DNA of 29,437 bases. Origin: JBGTLW01 sp041743835 (GTDB lineage Bacteria > Planctomycetota > Phycisphaerae > Phycisphaerales > Phycisphaeraceae). The notes under the pieces were generated by a model, which was not told the origin of the DNA, ran no database searches, and saw nothing but the letters and a program-made list of their open reading frames with translations. Position numbers and translations under genes: made by a program. This document shows, piece after piece, positions 8,477-18,400 of this stretch (its first letter is position 1; each line of letters begins with the position of its first letter). The stretch covers positions 1-29,437 of the forward strand of contig JBGTLW010000325.1 in assembly GCA_041743835.1 (NCBI GenBank), written 5' to 3'.

Positions 8477-9265
8477 ATGCGTTCAATCACCCGCCTGGTT
8501 TTTGCTTTGCCGTTGTGCGCCGGGTTTGCGCTCCATGCCGATCGGGCTGTGGCGATCGAGGTGCTGAACCACTCCTTCGAAGCGCCCGGCACGGTGTTTG
8601 TGGATACGCTCATCACGCATTGGGTCAAGACTGGTCCGGACGGTACCGATGATGGCACCGGCATCAGCGGGCAGATCGACACCGGCGTTTTCTTCAACTC
8701 GGCCATCGACCTTGACGGCCCAGGCGGCGATGACCCCATCGCGGGACCCATCCCCAATGCCGACGGCAACCAACTCGCCTTCTTCCAGGTCAACCCCACA
8801 GCAGCCCCAGAGGTGACACTGTCCCAAGTCACCGCAGCGACCTACACCGCGGGCGAAGCGTACAAACTCACCGTGGCGGTGGGCATGAGCTATTTCTTCG
8901 CGCCGACCAGCACCGATCCGGTCAACAACCCGGCGTTGCTTGAGTTGGCACTCGGATTCTTTGACAGCTCCGATGAGTTCCAGCTTGTCCAAACCGCACT
9001 GGCGAGCCCTTCTGACTTTGTGCCCCCGGCCCCCGGCTCTCAATTTGCGTTGATCGACTTCGACGTGCTGACGGATGTGCTGGGGACTGGTGATGCGGCG
9101 CTGGGTGAATCGATCGCGATCCGCTTCCGTGCCGCGGGTGGGACCGGGGGTGTCTGGAATCTGGATAATGTCCGGCTGGCGGTGGTGCCCGAGCCGGGCG
9201 TGGCGGTGGTGATGTGCGTGGCTGGCGTGCCGCTGGCGTTGGCTCGTCGCCGACGCCTCCGGTGA
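8477..9265 (+). CDS. Secreted PEP-CTERM sorting-signal protein
   Basis: The start at 8477 has GGAGG nine bases upstream and begins a signal peptide (MRSITRLVFALPLCAGFALH, cleavage near AVA). An earlier in-frame ATG at 8414 lacks this arrangement. The mature protein (262 residues in total with the signal) opens with IEVLNHSFEAPG, a beginning frequent in PEP-CTERM proteins with a jelly-roll fold. It ends with VPEPG (237-241), a hydrophobic helix and a basic RRRRLR tail. That tripartite tail is the sorting signal recognised by exosortase, which cuts and transfers the protein to the cell surface or extracellular matrix. No exosortase gene is in the window. A prepilin-like gene follows after 35 bp, probably in the same transcript. 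Function beyond surface display is unknown. Confidence 0.92.
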   Translation: MRSITRLVFALPLCAGFALHADRAVAIEVLNHSFEAPGTVFVDTLITHWVKTGPDGTDDGTGISGQIDTGVFFNSAIDLDGPGGDDPIAGPIPNADGNQLAFFQVNPTAAPEVTLSQVTAATYTAGEAYKLTVAVGMSYFFAPTSTDPVNNPALLELALGFFDSSDEFQLVQTALASPSDFVPPAPGSQFALIDFDVLTDVLGTGDAALGESIAIRFRAAGGTGGVWNLDNVRLAVVPEPGVAVVMCVAGVPLALARRRRLR

Positions 9266-9300
9266 GTCAGCCGATTGCCCGAACAAAGAAAGTCCATCCG

Positions 9301-10074
9301 ATGATGAAGCCACCAGCGATTCAACGACGGGGCTTTAGCCTCATCGAGTTGCTGGTAGTGGTCTCGATCATCGTCGTGCTGATCGGGCTGCTGGTCCCCG
9401 TGCTGGGCTCGGCCCGCAGCGCCGCCCGGGATGTGATGTGCCAGTCACACCTCCGCAGCCAGATCACGGCGCTGACCAGCTACAGCATGGATCATGCGGG
9501 GCTTATTGCCTATGGCCCACCCAGCGGCGGACTCACGGGGGGCAATGACTTCTTCGTCATCGATGGGCAGGTCACCAACCAGATCGCCACCGAGACGGGC
9601 GAGCCTATGGCCGGGGGCCTGCTGCTGGCCGACTACCTCGCCGCGACGCCACGGGTCTTGTTCTGCCCGAACACCGATAGCGCACTCAACGCCCAGCGCG
9701 AGCTGAACAAGGTCGGCAGCAGCTTCGCGCTGAGCAGCTACAGCTATCGCCACGGGTCCAACACGCTGACCTACACCGGGACGTACACCGCGCCCCGGCT
9801 GGATCAACTCGGCCAGAACCGCAACGGCAAGCCGATCCGCGCACTGTTCATCGACCACAATTTCATCGTGGAACCCGCCTCGCCGTACTACAACCTGTTC
9901 CACCAGACCAACCACAAGCAGCGTATCTCACACGCTGCGTACTACGACGGCGTGGTGAAGCAACTCGACAACCGGACGGGGCTTTACAGCGCGACGGTCG
10001 GGGCGTTTCTCTACGCGGGCCCCGAGCAGATGCTCCGCGTGTTCGAGCGGGCCGACGACCCGCCGGTGCCGTGA
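9301..10074 (+). CDS. Type II secretion/type IV prepilin-like protein with GFSLIE cleavage motif
   Basis: The start at 9301 follows an AAAGAAAG tract; a longer frame from 9214 overlaps the PEP-CTERM gene and is not supported. The N-terminus MMKPPAIQRRG/FSLIELL carries the prepilin peptidase site (cut after Gly11, Glu at +5), then a hydrophobic helix to about residue 36, as in pseudopilins. The rest (to residue 257) resembles the globular part of planctomycete prepilin-type proteins, with SYSYRHGSN near the middle and a Tyr/Asp segment HAAYYDGVVKQL near the end. Planctomycete genomes carry many such proteins, often beside secreted enzymes or surface proteins, and their exact role is not settled. 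It ends 153 bp before a convergent gene, with a hairpin between them. Confidence 0.93.
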   Translation: MMKPPAIQRRGFSLIELLVVVSIIVVLIGLLVPVLGSARSAARDVMCQSHLRSQITALTSYSMDHAGLIAYGPPSGGLTGGNDFFVIDGQVTNQIATETGEPMAGGLLLADYLAATPRVLFCPNTDSALNAQRELNKVGSSFALSSYSYRHGSNTLTYTGTYTAPRLDQLGQNRNGKPIRALFIDHNFIVEPASPYYNLFHQTNHKQRISHAAYYDGVVKQLDNRTGLYSATVGAFLYAGPEQMLRVFERADDPPVP

Positions 10075-10177
10075 GTTGTGCTCATGGTGCATTCTTCATC
10101 GCACAACCCGCTCGCTACGCAGGTACAACCGCACACCGCGATGCTTTGATGCGTATCCCTGTTGCTTGTCGTCGGGC

Positions 10178-10197
10178 CACCGCCCTTCCGGGCGGTG
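10178..10197. terminator. GC-rich hairpin between convergent genes (possible bidirectional terminator)
   Basis: CACCGCCC and GGGCGGTG form a perfect 8-bp stem with a TTCC loop. It lies 103 bases after the prepilin-like stop and 30 bases after the stop of the convergent propeller gene. No T-tract follows on either strand, so intrinsic termination is plausible but not certain. Confidence 0.55.
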
Positions 10198-10227
10198 CTG
10201 GGTTGAGAATATAGTTTGCCAGTTCGC

Positions 10228-11640
10228 TTACTGCCCCACGCACCACAGGTTCTTGTAGCCACGCAGGTACAGCCGGGTCCCCTCGAACACCGGCGAGCCG
10301 CGGAACCCCTCGTGCTTGTTCACCGCGATGGCCTTGTGCTCGCGCCCGGGGGCCATCACGATGGTTCGGCCGTTCTCGGAGCTGACGTAGAGGTGTTCGC
10401 CCGCAAGGGTGATGGAGGGGTAGGCGCTGTTGGGTTTGCTGCCGCCAAGCTCCACGGTCATCTCGTACACGGTTTTGCCATCCGCAGCCTCCATCACCGT
10501 CAGCCGTTCCTCACGGGACACGGCATAGACCAGCCCGTCGTGGATGACCGGCGAGGCGTAATACCGTGAGCCGGGCAGCTCGCGTTCCCAGAGTTTTGTG
10601 ACCACAGCCGCGCCCGCTTCATCGAGCGTCAGCCGCGACGCGGTGGTCAGGCCCCGGCCCTCGCGGCCGTCGATGAAGTAGAGCACGTCGCCATGCGGCA
10701 CGGGCGCGTTGTATTGCACGCGGCCAAGGCCGTCGGCAATCACCTTGCCGGTGCCCGGCTCAACGACCTGCCCGCTGGGTGTGATGATGAGTGACTTGTC
10801 ACCACGCTTGACGATGATGGGGCTTGCCCACGAGTGGTTCGATGCGGTGTTCCACTTTTCCTGCCCCGTTGCCGCGTCCAGGCCATAGAGCTTGTTGATG
10901 AGCACCACCAGCGTGCCGTCGGCCAGGGCGAGGGAGGAGCTTTGCCCCCAGCCCGCGGTGGGTCGTTCGACCAGGCGCGACCAGACGCGGTTGCCTTCCA
11001 TGTCGAAGCACGACGCCACGCCGTTGCCGAAGAGCGCCCAGACGTGCTTGCCGTCGGTCACCGGCGTGGGCGAGGCGTAGCCGTTGGTGTCGTGCGTGCG
11101 GGGCATTTCAAAGTCGGCGACCGGTCCGATCTTGGCGTCGATCTCCGCGAGCTGAGCCTCCAGCGTCTTGACCAATGCGTTGTTGTCCGCGTCATTTGGG
11201 TTGCGGCGTTCCACGCGCTTGGCGCGGTTGAGCTGATTGGCCAATTCACCCCGCTGCGCTCTGAGCTCCTCGGTGTCTTTGAGCTTCTGGGCGATGGCCT
11301 TGCCTTCTTCGGGGGACATGGTGTCTGTCACGTCGCTGCGTTGCTGCCAAAGCACCTTGCCCGTTGCCTTGTCCACGCAGACCAGGGTGCTGGGCTCGCT
11401 GGTCACGAAGATGCGGTTGCCAGCGATCACCGGCGTGGCGTTGCCCGTCGCGGGCAGGGGGGTGGACCACACGACATTGTCGCTCGTGGACCACTGGGTA
11501 GGCGGGGTGGCCTCGGGGTACGTGCCCGTGCCATCGGTGCGCCAGCCCGACACGTTTGCGGCCTGCGCGGCGGGCATGGCCATCGCACAGCAAACAACAC
11601 CCGCCAGACTCAACCCGCTCATCAGTTTCATGGCATTCAT
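10228..11640 (-). CDS. Secreted PQQ-type propeller with coiled-coil insertion
   Basis: The start at 11640 is preferred because GGAGG lies six bases upstream; an adjacent ATG at 11643 gives only three bases. Both overlap the stop of the preceding propeller gene. The protein has 470 residues with a signal peptide ending near AAQA (about residue 27). The propeller begins with VSGWRTDGTG and shows PQQ-type strands LVCVDKATGKVLWQQ, LYGLDAATGQEKW and LTVMEAADGKTVYEM. Residues about 109-172 (from SPEEGKAIAQKLKDTEE to AQLAEIDAKIG) are charged, rich in Glu, Lys, Arg, Leu and Ala, and look like an antiparallel coiled coil inserted between the first and second blades. Such an insert could serve in dimerisation or partner binding. 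It is exported, and its function is otherwise unknown. It is coupled to the neighbouring propeller gene. Confidence 0.9.
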   Translation of the reverse strand: MNAMKLMSGLSLAGVVCCAMAMPAAQAANVSGWRTDGTGTYPEATPPTQWSTSDNVVWSTPLPATGNATPVIAGNRIFVTSEPSTLVCVDKATGKVLWQQRSDVTDTMSPEEGKAIAQKLKDTEELRAQRGELANQLNRAKRVERRNPNDADNNALVKTLEAQLAEIDAKIGPVADFEMPRTHDTNGYASPTPVTDGKHVWALFGNGVASCFDMEGNRVWSRLVERPTAGWGQSSSLALADGTLVVLINKLYGLDAATGQEKWNTASNHSWASPIIVKRGDKSLIITPSGQVVEPGTGKVIADGLGRVQYNAPVPHGDVLYFIDGREGRGLTTASRLTLDEAGAAVVTKLWERELPGSRYYASPVIHDGLVYAVSREERLTVMEAADGKTVYEMTVELGGSKPNSAYPSITLAGEHLYVSSENGRTIVMAPGREHKAIAVNKHEGFRGSPVFEGTRLYLRGYKNLWCVGQ

Positions 11641-12845
11641 CATTGACCTCCGCTTACATCGAGACACACAAGGGTTCCGCGGCTACCGCGGCAGTACAGC
11701 CGGCCGTCCACCAGGGTGGGTGCGGTCCACACGTTTGTTTCGTCGATCACCTTCGCCCGCCCGAACTGCTGGAACCCGGCGGGGGTTGCCTTGGCGACGA
11801 CCAGTTCCCCGGTGTCGCTGAGGGTGATGAGGTGGCCCTGTTTCGTGGCGATGAGCGTGCCGAGCCCCAGCCCGCGCTCCGCCCACTTCTCTTCCCCGGT
11901 CTTGAAATCCAGGCACTTGAGCCGTTTGTCATCGAAGCCGTAGAGGTGCCCGTCCATGAGCAGGCTGGTGGGCATCTGGTTGCGCATCTGTCGGCCTTCC
12001 CAGACCAGTTCCAGCCCCTTGTCCGTCAGCCTCAGCAGCGCGGCCCCGGTGTTGTAACCCGATGAGATGAAGATCAGGTCGTCGTGGATGATGGGGGTCG
12101 CGGCATTGACGCCGTAGCTGGTTTTCCATGGCCGTTGCGCCAGCGTCGCGCCGGTCTTGGCATCGAGGATGACAAGCCCGCTCTCGGGGAAGGCGGCGAT
12201 AAAGTCCTTGCCCTTGAGCTTGAAGGGGACTGGCGTGGAGTAAGCGACACCGAAGTCCGCGCTCTTCCACACCGTCTTGCCGTCGGCCACGTTGAGGCGG
12301 ACGATCCGCCCGGCGTCGATGAGCAGGGTGTTGCCATCCACGGCCGGCGAGCCGGCAAACCCCCACTGCCCGAGCTTGGAGCCGAACTCTTTGAGTAGGT
12401 CGACTTCCCACTTGGGCTGGCCGTCCTTGGTGTTGAAGCTGCGGGCCTTGCCATCGCGTGAGATGTGGATGACGCTGTCGCCGGTGACGGCCGGGGTTGA
12501 GCCGGGGCCGCCGGCATTCATGTTGTCGAACTTCTGCGCGTCGTAGGATTTGGACCAGAGCTTGTCGCCGGTCTTTGCGTCGAACGCGAAGACGGTTTCC
12601 TTGCCGTTGGCCCAGCCCGAGGTGTAGGCCTTGCCGTCGGCGACGCTGACGGCGCTGTAGCCGTTGCCGATGTCTGCTTTCCACAGCACCGTGGGATTGC
12701 CCTGGTTGAGCGTCGGGTCAAACCCCGGCGCATCGACGATGCCCGTGCCCTCCGGCCCGCGCCAGCCCGACCAGTCGGCCAAGGCCCGGTCACCCCAAAC
12801 AACAACACACACCAAGACCACCGCCAGCCAGTTCGTCATACGCAT
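11640..12845 (-). CDS. Secreted PQQ-type beta-propeller repeat protein
   Basis: A 401-residue protein from the ATG at 12845, where the signal peptide MRMTNWLAVVLVCVVVWGD starts (a second ATG two codons on is equally possible). An upstream in-frame ATG at 12875 adds a charged leader and is less likely. The mature protein opens with DWSGWRGPEGTGI, the typical entry motif of this protein group, and has blade strands VFAFDAKTGDKLWSK, ARSFNTKDGQPKWEV, IVRLNVADGKTVWKS, LVILDAKTGATLAQ and LKCLDFKTGEEKW, consistent with a complete propeller. It is the first gene of a two-gene unit with the coiled-coil propeller gene, to which it is joined by an ATGA overlap. The two may form a complex in the periplasm; this is inference from coupling only. 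Confidence 0.9.
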   Translation of the reverse strand: MRMTNWLAVVLVCVVVWGDRALADWSGWRGPEGTGIVDAPGFDPTLNQGNPTVLWKADIGNGYSAVSVADGKAYTSGWANGKETVFAFDAKTGDKLWSKSYDAQKFDNMNAGGPGSTPAVTGDSVIHISRDGKARSFNTKDGQPKWEVDLLKEFGSKLGQWGFAGSPAVDGNTLLIDAGRIVRLNVADGKTVWKSADFGVAYSTPVPFKLKGKDFIAAFPESGLVILDAKTGATLAQRPWKTSYGVNAATPIIHDDLIFISSGYNTGAALLRLTDKGLELVWEGRQMRNQMPTSLLMDGHLYGFDDKRLKCLDFKTGEEKWAERGLGLGTLIATKQGHLITLSDTGELVVAKATPAGFQQFGRAKVIDETNVWTAPTLVDGRLYCRGSRGTLVCLDVSGGQ

Positions 12846-12974
12846 GAATATGTCCCGCCTGTGTAAAGAAATCACCCGATCGATTCGTGGGCATTGTAGC
12901 CTGCCCGGATGCCCCGGCCTACCCCATGCCGACGCTTTTTGACATCGCCCCGGAAGCCGCGAAATCCGTGCTCG

Positions 12975-14789
<1,815 letters not shown>

Positions 14790-14852
14790 GGCGTGGAACG
14801 GTAGCACATTGCGTGCGGCTGGGTGCGTGTGCTGTGACGTGGGGCTGGGTGT

Positions 14853-14870
14853 GCTGCCATTTTAGGCAGC
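14853..14870. promoter_or_regulatory. Short hairpin upstream of the ABC-F gene
   Basis: GCTGCC, ATTTTA and GGCAGC form a perfect 6-bp stem with a 6-base AT loop, 63 bases upstream of the ABC-F start. It could be a leader hairpin or operator; several ABC-F genes are known to be controlled by leader structures. No leader peptide is evident. Confidence 0.25.
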
Positions 14871-14881
14871 GGGGCGGGGCT

Positions 14882-14903
14882 GTTCCGGGGGTTGTTCCGG
14901 GGG
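14882..14903. repeat. Two-copy 12-bp-period direct repeat
   Basis: GTTCCGGGGG occurs at 14882-14891 and again at 14894-14903, in the spacer between the divergent ABC-F and recombinase-side genes. With only two copies it may be a chance duplication. Confidence 0.45.
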
Positions 14904-15027
14904 TGTGGGGCTGGTGGTGCGGGTTCAACGCCCGGATAACAGGCTTGTGGTGTGTGTTTTCACACGATGTGTTTCATTGGGCCGATGCTAGGGGTCGGCA
15001 CTTTCGGGCTTTTCTTGGGACGACCCC

Positions 15028-15330
15028 ATGAGGCAATGCAACGACACGCATGAGGTCACCTGCCCGTTCCTGGATCGGGACGACCCCCGCTGTGCCGCTC
15101 GGCTGAGCCTCCGGACGCTTGGCCAGGCGTATGACCTTTGTTTCGGCGCGCCCGTGGCGTGCCCGATCTTCCACCAGCTCACGCGGGAGCCGATGAACCA
15201 TGACACAACCCGCCACCCCCACCGCTCAACCCCGCGTCTTCGGCTTACGATCGCCGGGCAGGCCTTTGCCCGCGGGGGAGACCCTCGCCCGCAAACAGTC
15301 AGCCTCGGCATTCGAAGGGCCGGTGCGTGA
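15028..15330 (+). CDS. Small Cys-rich hypothetical protein overlapping the recombinase gene
   Basis: The frame encodes 100 residues. The first 52 look like a real protein: Cys at 4, 12, 22, 38 and 45, with the pattern CPFLDRDDPRCAARLSL, a helical stretch and ACPIFHQL. Third codon positions there are mostly G or C, as in neighbouring genes. The spacing of cysteines suggests a small metal-binding or disulphide-stabilised domain, but I assign no function. Residues beyond about 55 overlap the start of the XerD-type gene in another frame and may be passenger sequence. The overlap of 131 bases is unusually long, so either this protein ends in non-conserved sequence or the recombinase starts later (a GTG at 15323 is in frame). 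The upstream GGGA is a weak ribosome site. It could also be non-coding. Confidence 0.55.
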   Translation: MRQCNDTHEVTCPFLDRDDPRCAARLSLRTLGQAYDLCFGAPVACPIFHQLTREPMNHDTTRHPHRSTPRLRLTIAGQAFARGGDPRPQTVSLGIRRAGA

Positions 15331-16198
15331 GTTCCTCGCGTACTGCAAGGTCGAGTGCGGGTTCGCCCCCGCGACCATCGCCGCCTACGCCGGGGACATC
15401 CGCGACCTGTGGGTGTGGATGGCCGGCAAGGACCACCACGCCTGGACCGACCTGAGCCTGGACCTGATCGCACAGCACCTCCGCGACCTTCAGGCGAAGG
15501 GCCACGAGGTCTCCACCATCGCGCGTCACGTCGCCACGATCCGCGTGTTCTGCCGGTTCATGGACCAGACCGGGCACATCCAGACCAACCCAGCCGAGCT
15601 GCTCACCCAGCCCAAGGGTTGGCATCGGCTGCCCACGGTGATGGCTGAGGACAACGTCAAGAAGCTGCTCGCTTCGCCGTGCCCGGACGACCCGTTTTAT
15701 CTGCGGGACGTGGCGCTGCTGGAGTTGATGTATGCCGGCGGGCTGCGGGCTTCGGAAGTGGCGGGGCTGCGCGAGGATTCGGTGAAGCATCGGCTGGGGA
15801 TCGTCCGCGTGATGGGCAAGGGCAGCAAGGAGCGGATCGTCCCGGTCGGCCGACCCGCCATCGAGGCGGTGCAGCGTTACACCATGGATCAGCGTCCCGA
15901 GCTCCTCAAGCCCGACCACCCCACCGACATGCTCTTCCTCTCGCGCACGGGCCACCCGATCACGCGCGTGGTGGTCTGGCAGATCGTGGCCCGCCTCGCC
16001 AAGCGGGCCGGGCTGCATGATGTGCACCCGCATACCCTGCGTCACTCCTTCGCCACGCACATGCTCGCTGGCGGGGCGGACCTGCGTGTGGTCCAGGAGA
16101 TGCTGGGTCACTCGAACATCCGCACCACGCAGGTCTATACCCACGTCGATCGCTCGCGGTTGGCCGAGGTCATCAGCAAGTTCCACCCCCGCCCGTGA
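15200..16198 (+). CDS. xerD: Tyrosine recombinase, XerD type
   Basis: A 332-residue phage-integrase-family recombinase with all six active-site residues at XerD-like spacing: Arg183 (GGLRASEVAGL), Lys207 (MGKGSKERIVPV), His278 and Arg281 (HPHTLRHSFATHML), His304 (LGHSNIRTTQVYTHV) and nucleophile Tyr313. The stretch GGADLRVVQEMLGHS is closer to XerD than XerC. The N-terminal SAM-like core-binding domain starts near residue 37 (FEGPVREFLAYCK). Xer proteins resolve chromosome dimers at dif by cutting and rejoining strands with a partner recombinase. The first 36 residues are Pro/Arg-rich and not part of the family core. The ATG at 15200 has GGGAG ten bases upstream; the GTG at 15323 would give a conventional length near 290 residues. 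No integrase-style context (attachment sites, phage genes) is visible, so a housekeeping Xer is favoured. Confidence 0.93.
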   Translation: MTQPATPTAQPRVFGLRSPGRPLPAGETLARKQSASAFEGPVREFLAYCKVECGFAPATIAAYAGDIRDLWVWMAGKDHHAWTDLSLDLIAQHLRDLQAKGHEVSTIARHVATIRVFCRFMDQTGHIQTNPAELLTQPKGWHRLPTVMAEDNVKKLLASPCPDDPFYLRDVALLELMYAGGLRASEVAGLREDSVKHRLGIVRVMGKGSKERIVPVGRPAIEAVQRYTMDQRPELLKPDHPTDMLFLSRTGHPITRVVVWQIVARLAKRAGLHDVHPHTLRHSFATHMLAGGADLRVVQEMLGHSNIRTTQVYTHVDRSRLAEVISKFHPRP

Positions 16199-16377
16199 GA
16201 GCGTGCGCGGGGGGTGGATGCCACGGTCAACGAGCGCAGCGAGGCGGGCCATGCGTGATGCCCCGCCACGTTTATCCATGGCCAGCGCTTCGCTTGACCT
16301 TGGCACCCCATCCAAACTGGCGTACACGCTTTTGAGTCTGGCGGGATCGCGGGCCGTGGCGCTGCTACCATATCTAT

Positions 16378-16695
16378 ATGGCTTTTGACTGGCGTATGCA
16401 CGTGCGGGAGCACCCGCGTTTTGGCTCGTATTACCGCGTCGTGGAGCGTCGCCCCTCCTGGGTCGTCCGCGCAGCGGTGGCGTGTGCGGTAGTCGTGTTC
16501 ATCGTCCCCGTGGTGATGCTGGTGCTGGCCGCAGCCGCGGTGGGGCTTGTGGTTTTCTTCGTGCTGGGTTTTGTCGCGTCGGTGTGGCACACGATCAGCG
16601 CGGTGTTCGGCGGCAAGAGCAAGACCCACGGCCGGGATGTGGACGCCGGCCCCACACCCGACGGCGGGCGCGAGAACGTCCGCATCATCCGCTAA
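16378..16695 (+). CDS. Small membrane protein of unknown function
   Basis: A 105-residue protein with an N-terminal aromatic/basic segment (MAFDWRMHVREHPRFGSYY), a long hydrophobic region at about 29-70 that could form one or two membrane helices, and a polar Gly/Arg-rich tail. I do not recognise a family. The start is the first ATG after an AT-rich TATCTAT stretch; no ribosome site is seen, so the message may be leaderless. It lies 179 bases after the recombinase gene and converges on the broken propeller gene with an 18-bp gap. Codon use is like its neighbours, which supports coding. Confidence 0.72.
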   Translation: MAFDWRMHVREHPRFGSYYRVVERRPSWVVRAAVACAVVVFIVPVVMLVLAAAAVGLVVFFVLGFVASVWHTISAVFGGKSKTHGRDVDAGPTPDGGRENVRIIR

Positions 16696-16713
16696 ATCTT
16701 CGACACGCAGCGC

Positions 16714-18377
16714 TTATTCAGCGAGCAGGATGATGTGGGCGTCTTGACCCCCAGCGAGCTCGCTCTGCAATGCGTTGATCGTTGGGGTCGGCGTCGGCTG
16801 GTTGGTTGTGGGCAACGGGGCGTTGTCGTGCCCCACGGTTCGGCCGACGATGACCATGCCGCGGGGCGCGTAGCCGATGGCGGTTGTTTGGTAGCCGGGC
16901 AGGTAGCTTGAGAAGAGCAGGTTTTTCATGTCGGCGGAGTAAACCGCGGCATACTCCCCGCCGGACTTTCGGCCGTCGTCGGGGTGTTTGTAAAACGCGT
17001 GGGGGGTCTGAATCAGGCCCGTGGCTGCCCGGCCGGTGAACCCGATATGGTCGTTATCGAGCAGACGCAGCGCCTCGATGCTGACGAAGTTCGGCGCGCC
17101 GCGGTCACGCGCACTGGCGAAGGTCTCGGGGATATAGGTGACAAACTGCGACCGGCGGGTGACCTCCAGCGACTTGGCGTCGATGACCATGAGCCAGCCC
17201 AGCGAGTTGGCGTTCTTCATGCCCCAGGTCGAGAAGTTGCTGGCGTTGCCCGGGGCCTCTTTGTCCAGCTCGAGAGGTTGGCGGTTGAACACGGAGTTGC
17301 CCCCGTCCGACCAGCCGGAGATCAGCAGGTCGCCTTGGGCGGTGAATGCGGCATTGCGCGGCGAAGAGTCGGAGACGAGCCGATACTGGTCCGTGCCGAC
17401 GCGCTTGGGGTCCCAGCCCCAGAGTGATGCCCGGCTTTGGCCCTGGTTGTCATACCAGACCATGTACGGCTGCCGCCAGGGTTCGCGCCCGGTGTTGGTG
17501 TTGCGGTCGCCGCCCCAGAGGAAGCTGCCGTCGGTCGGGTGGACCGCCAGCAGCCCGGCCGTGTTGCTCGCGGCCCGGTCGAACACCTGCGTGTGTTGGG
17601 TTCCGTTTCGGCTGATGCGTTGGACGCCGCGGCTTGAGAACGTCACATCGCCGTTGTCCGCAACCCATAGCCGGTCCGGTGCTTCGCGGTATCCCTCGAA
17701 GACCCACGCCCACTGGATGGTTTTGCCGTCCGGCGTGAGCCTGGCGACATAGACGTTGCCCGCGAGGGTCAGGCCCCGGTGGGTGACAGGCCCCCAGGCC
17801 GGGGCGCGGCCGCGATTCCTTGAGTCGCCGCCCTCCGCGAGCAGGGCGGGGTCGGGGCGGACGATCTTGGGTGATGCGAGCGTGTTGAACATCGGCGAGC
17901 TATTACCCGCGAGGTAGATCGAGCCGTCGTCGGTGACGTGGGCCGCGGTGATGCTCGCCACCCCCAGTCGAACTTCACCACCGATTCGATCTTCGCCAGT
18001 TTCGGCGCGTAGAAGACGATCATGCCCGTGCGGTCGGGGCTCTGCGTGTCGAGCTGCTCGCGTCCCCTGTTGTCTTTGGTGAACGGGTCAAGCCCCGCGC
18101 GCTGGCCTTTGCCGAGCACGGTGGGCTTTGGTGCCTGCGGGAAGTCCGGCCCCCACGCGTTGCCGAACGCAACCACCGAGCCATCCGCTTTGCCAGCCGC
18201 AGCCACAAACTCCTCAACGCCGGCGGACCCGAAGTACGTTGCGGCCACGGGCTTGAGCTTCGGCCCCTGACCCGCCCACTCGGTCAAAGTCTCATAGCGC
18301 CCGGCGTCGGCTGAGGATGTGACCATCATCGGCACGCACAGCAGAGCCAGTTTGAACAGCGAACCAAATCGTGACAT
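16714..18377 (-). pseudogene. Secreted propeller-like protein gene with a one-base frameshift
   Basis: Two overlapping frames together encode one protein of about 554 residues. The 5' part starts at 18377 (AAGG six bases upstream) with signal peptide MSRFGSLFKLALLCVPMMV...SADA and reads sensibly up to VVKFDWG. The 3' part reads sensibly from VASITAAHVTDDGSIYLAG to the stop at 16714. The join falls in a run of five G on the coding strand (17961-17965 as C on the plus strand); one more G would restore a continuous frame FDWGVASITAAH. The mature protein has repeated strand motifs such as DDGSIYLAGNSS, TPDGKTIQWAWVFEG, ADNGDVTFSSRG, HPTDGSFLWGGD and TAQGDLLISGW, suggesting a propeller unlike the PQQ type. 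It is the third gene of a minus-strand unit. A sequencing error in the homopolymer would make it an intact gene. Confidence 0.8.
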
Positions 18378-18400
18378 GGATGACCTTTGCTTCAGGGTGG

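Noticed and set aside
12893..12921. Minus-strand promoter with TACAAT ahead of the two-propeller unit
   Set aside because: The -10 is good but the -35 at 17 bp (TAGGCC) matches only three of six bases.
14925..14945. tRNA-like GGTTCAA segment
   Set aside because: No acceptor or anticodon stems can be formed around it.
14952..14965. GTGTG-TTTT-CACAC dyad upstream of the Cys-rich ORF
   Set aside because: Five-bp stem in a TG-rich stretch; too short to distinguish from chance.
17955..17970. Programmed -1 ribosomal frameshift in the split propeller gene
   Set aside because: The run is only five G, preceded by TGG, which cannot re-pair in the -1 frame, and no stimulatory structure is evident; an indel is simpler.
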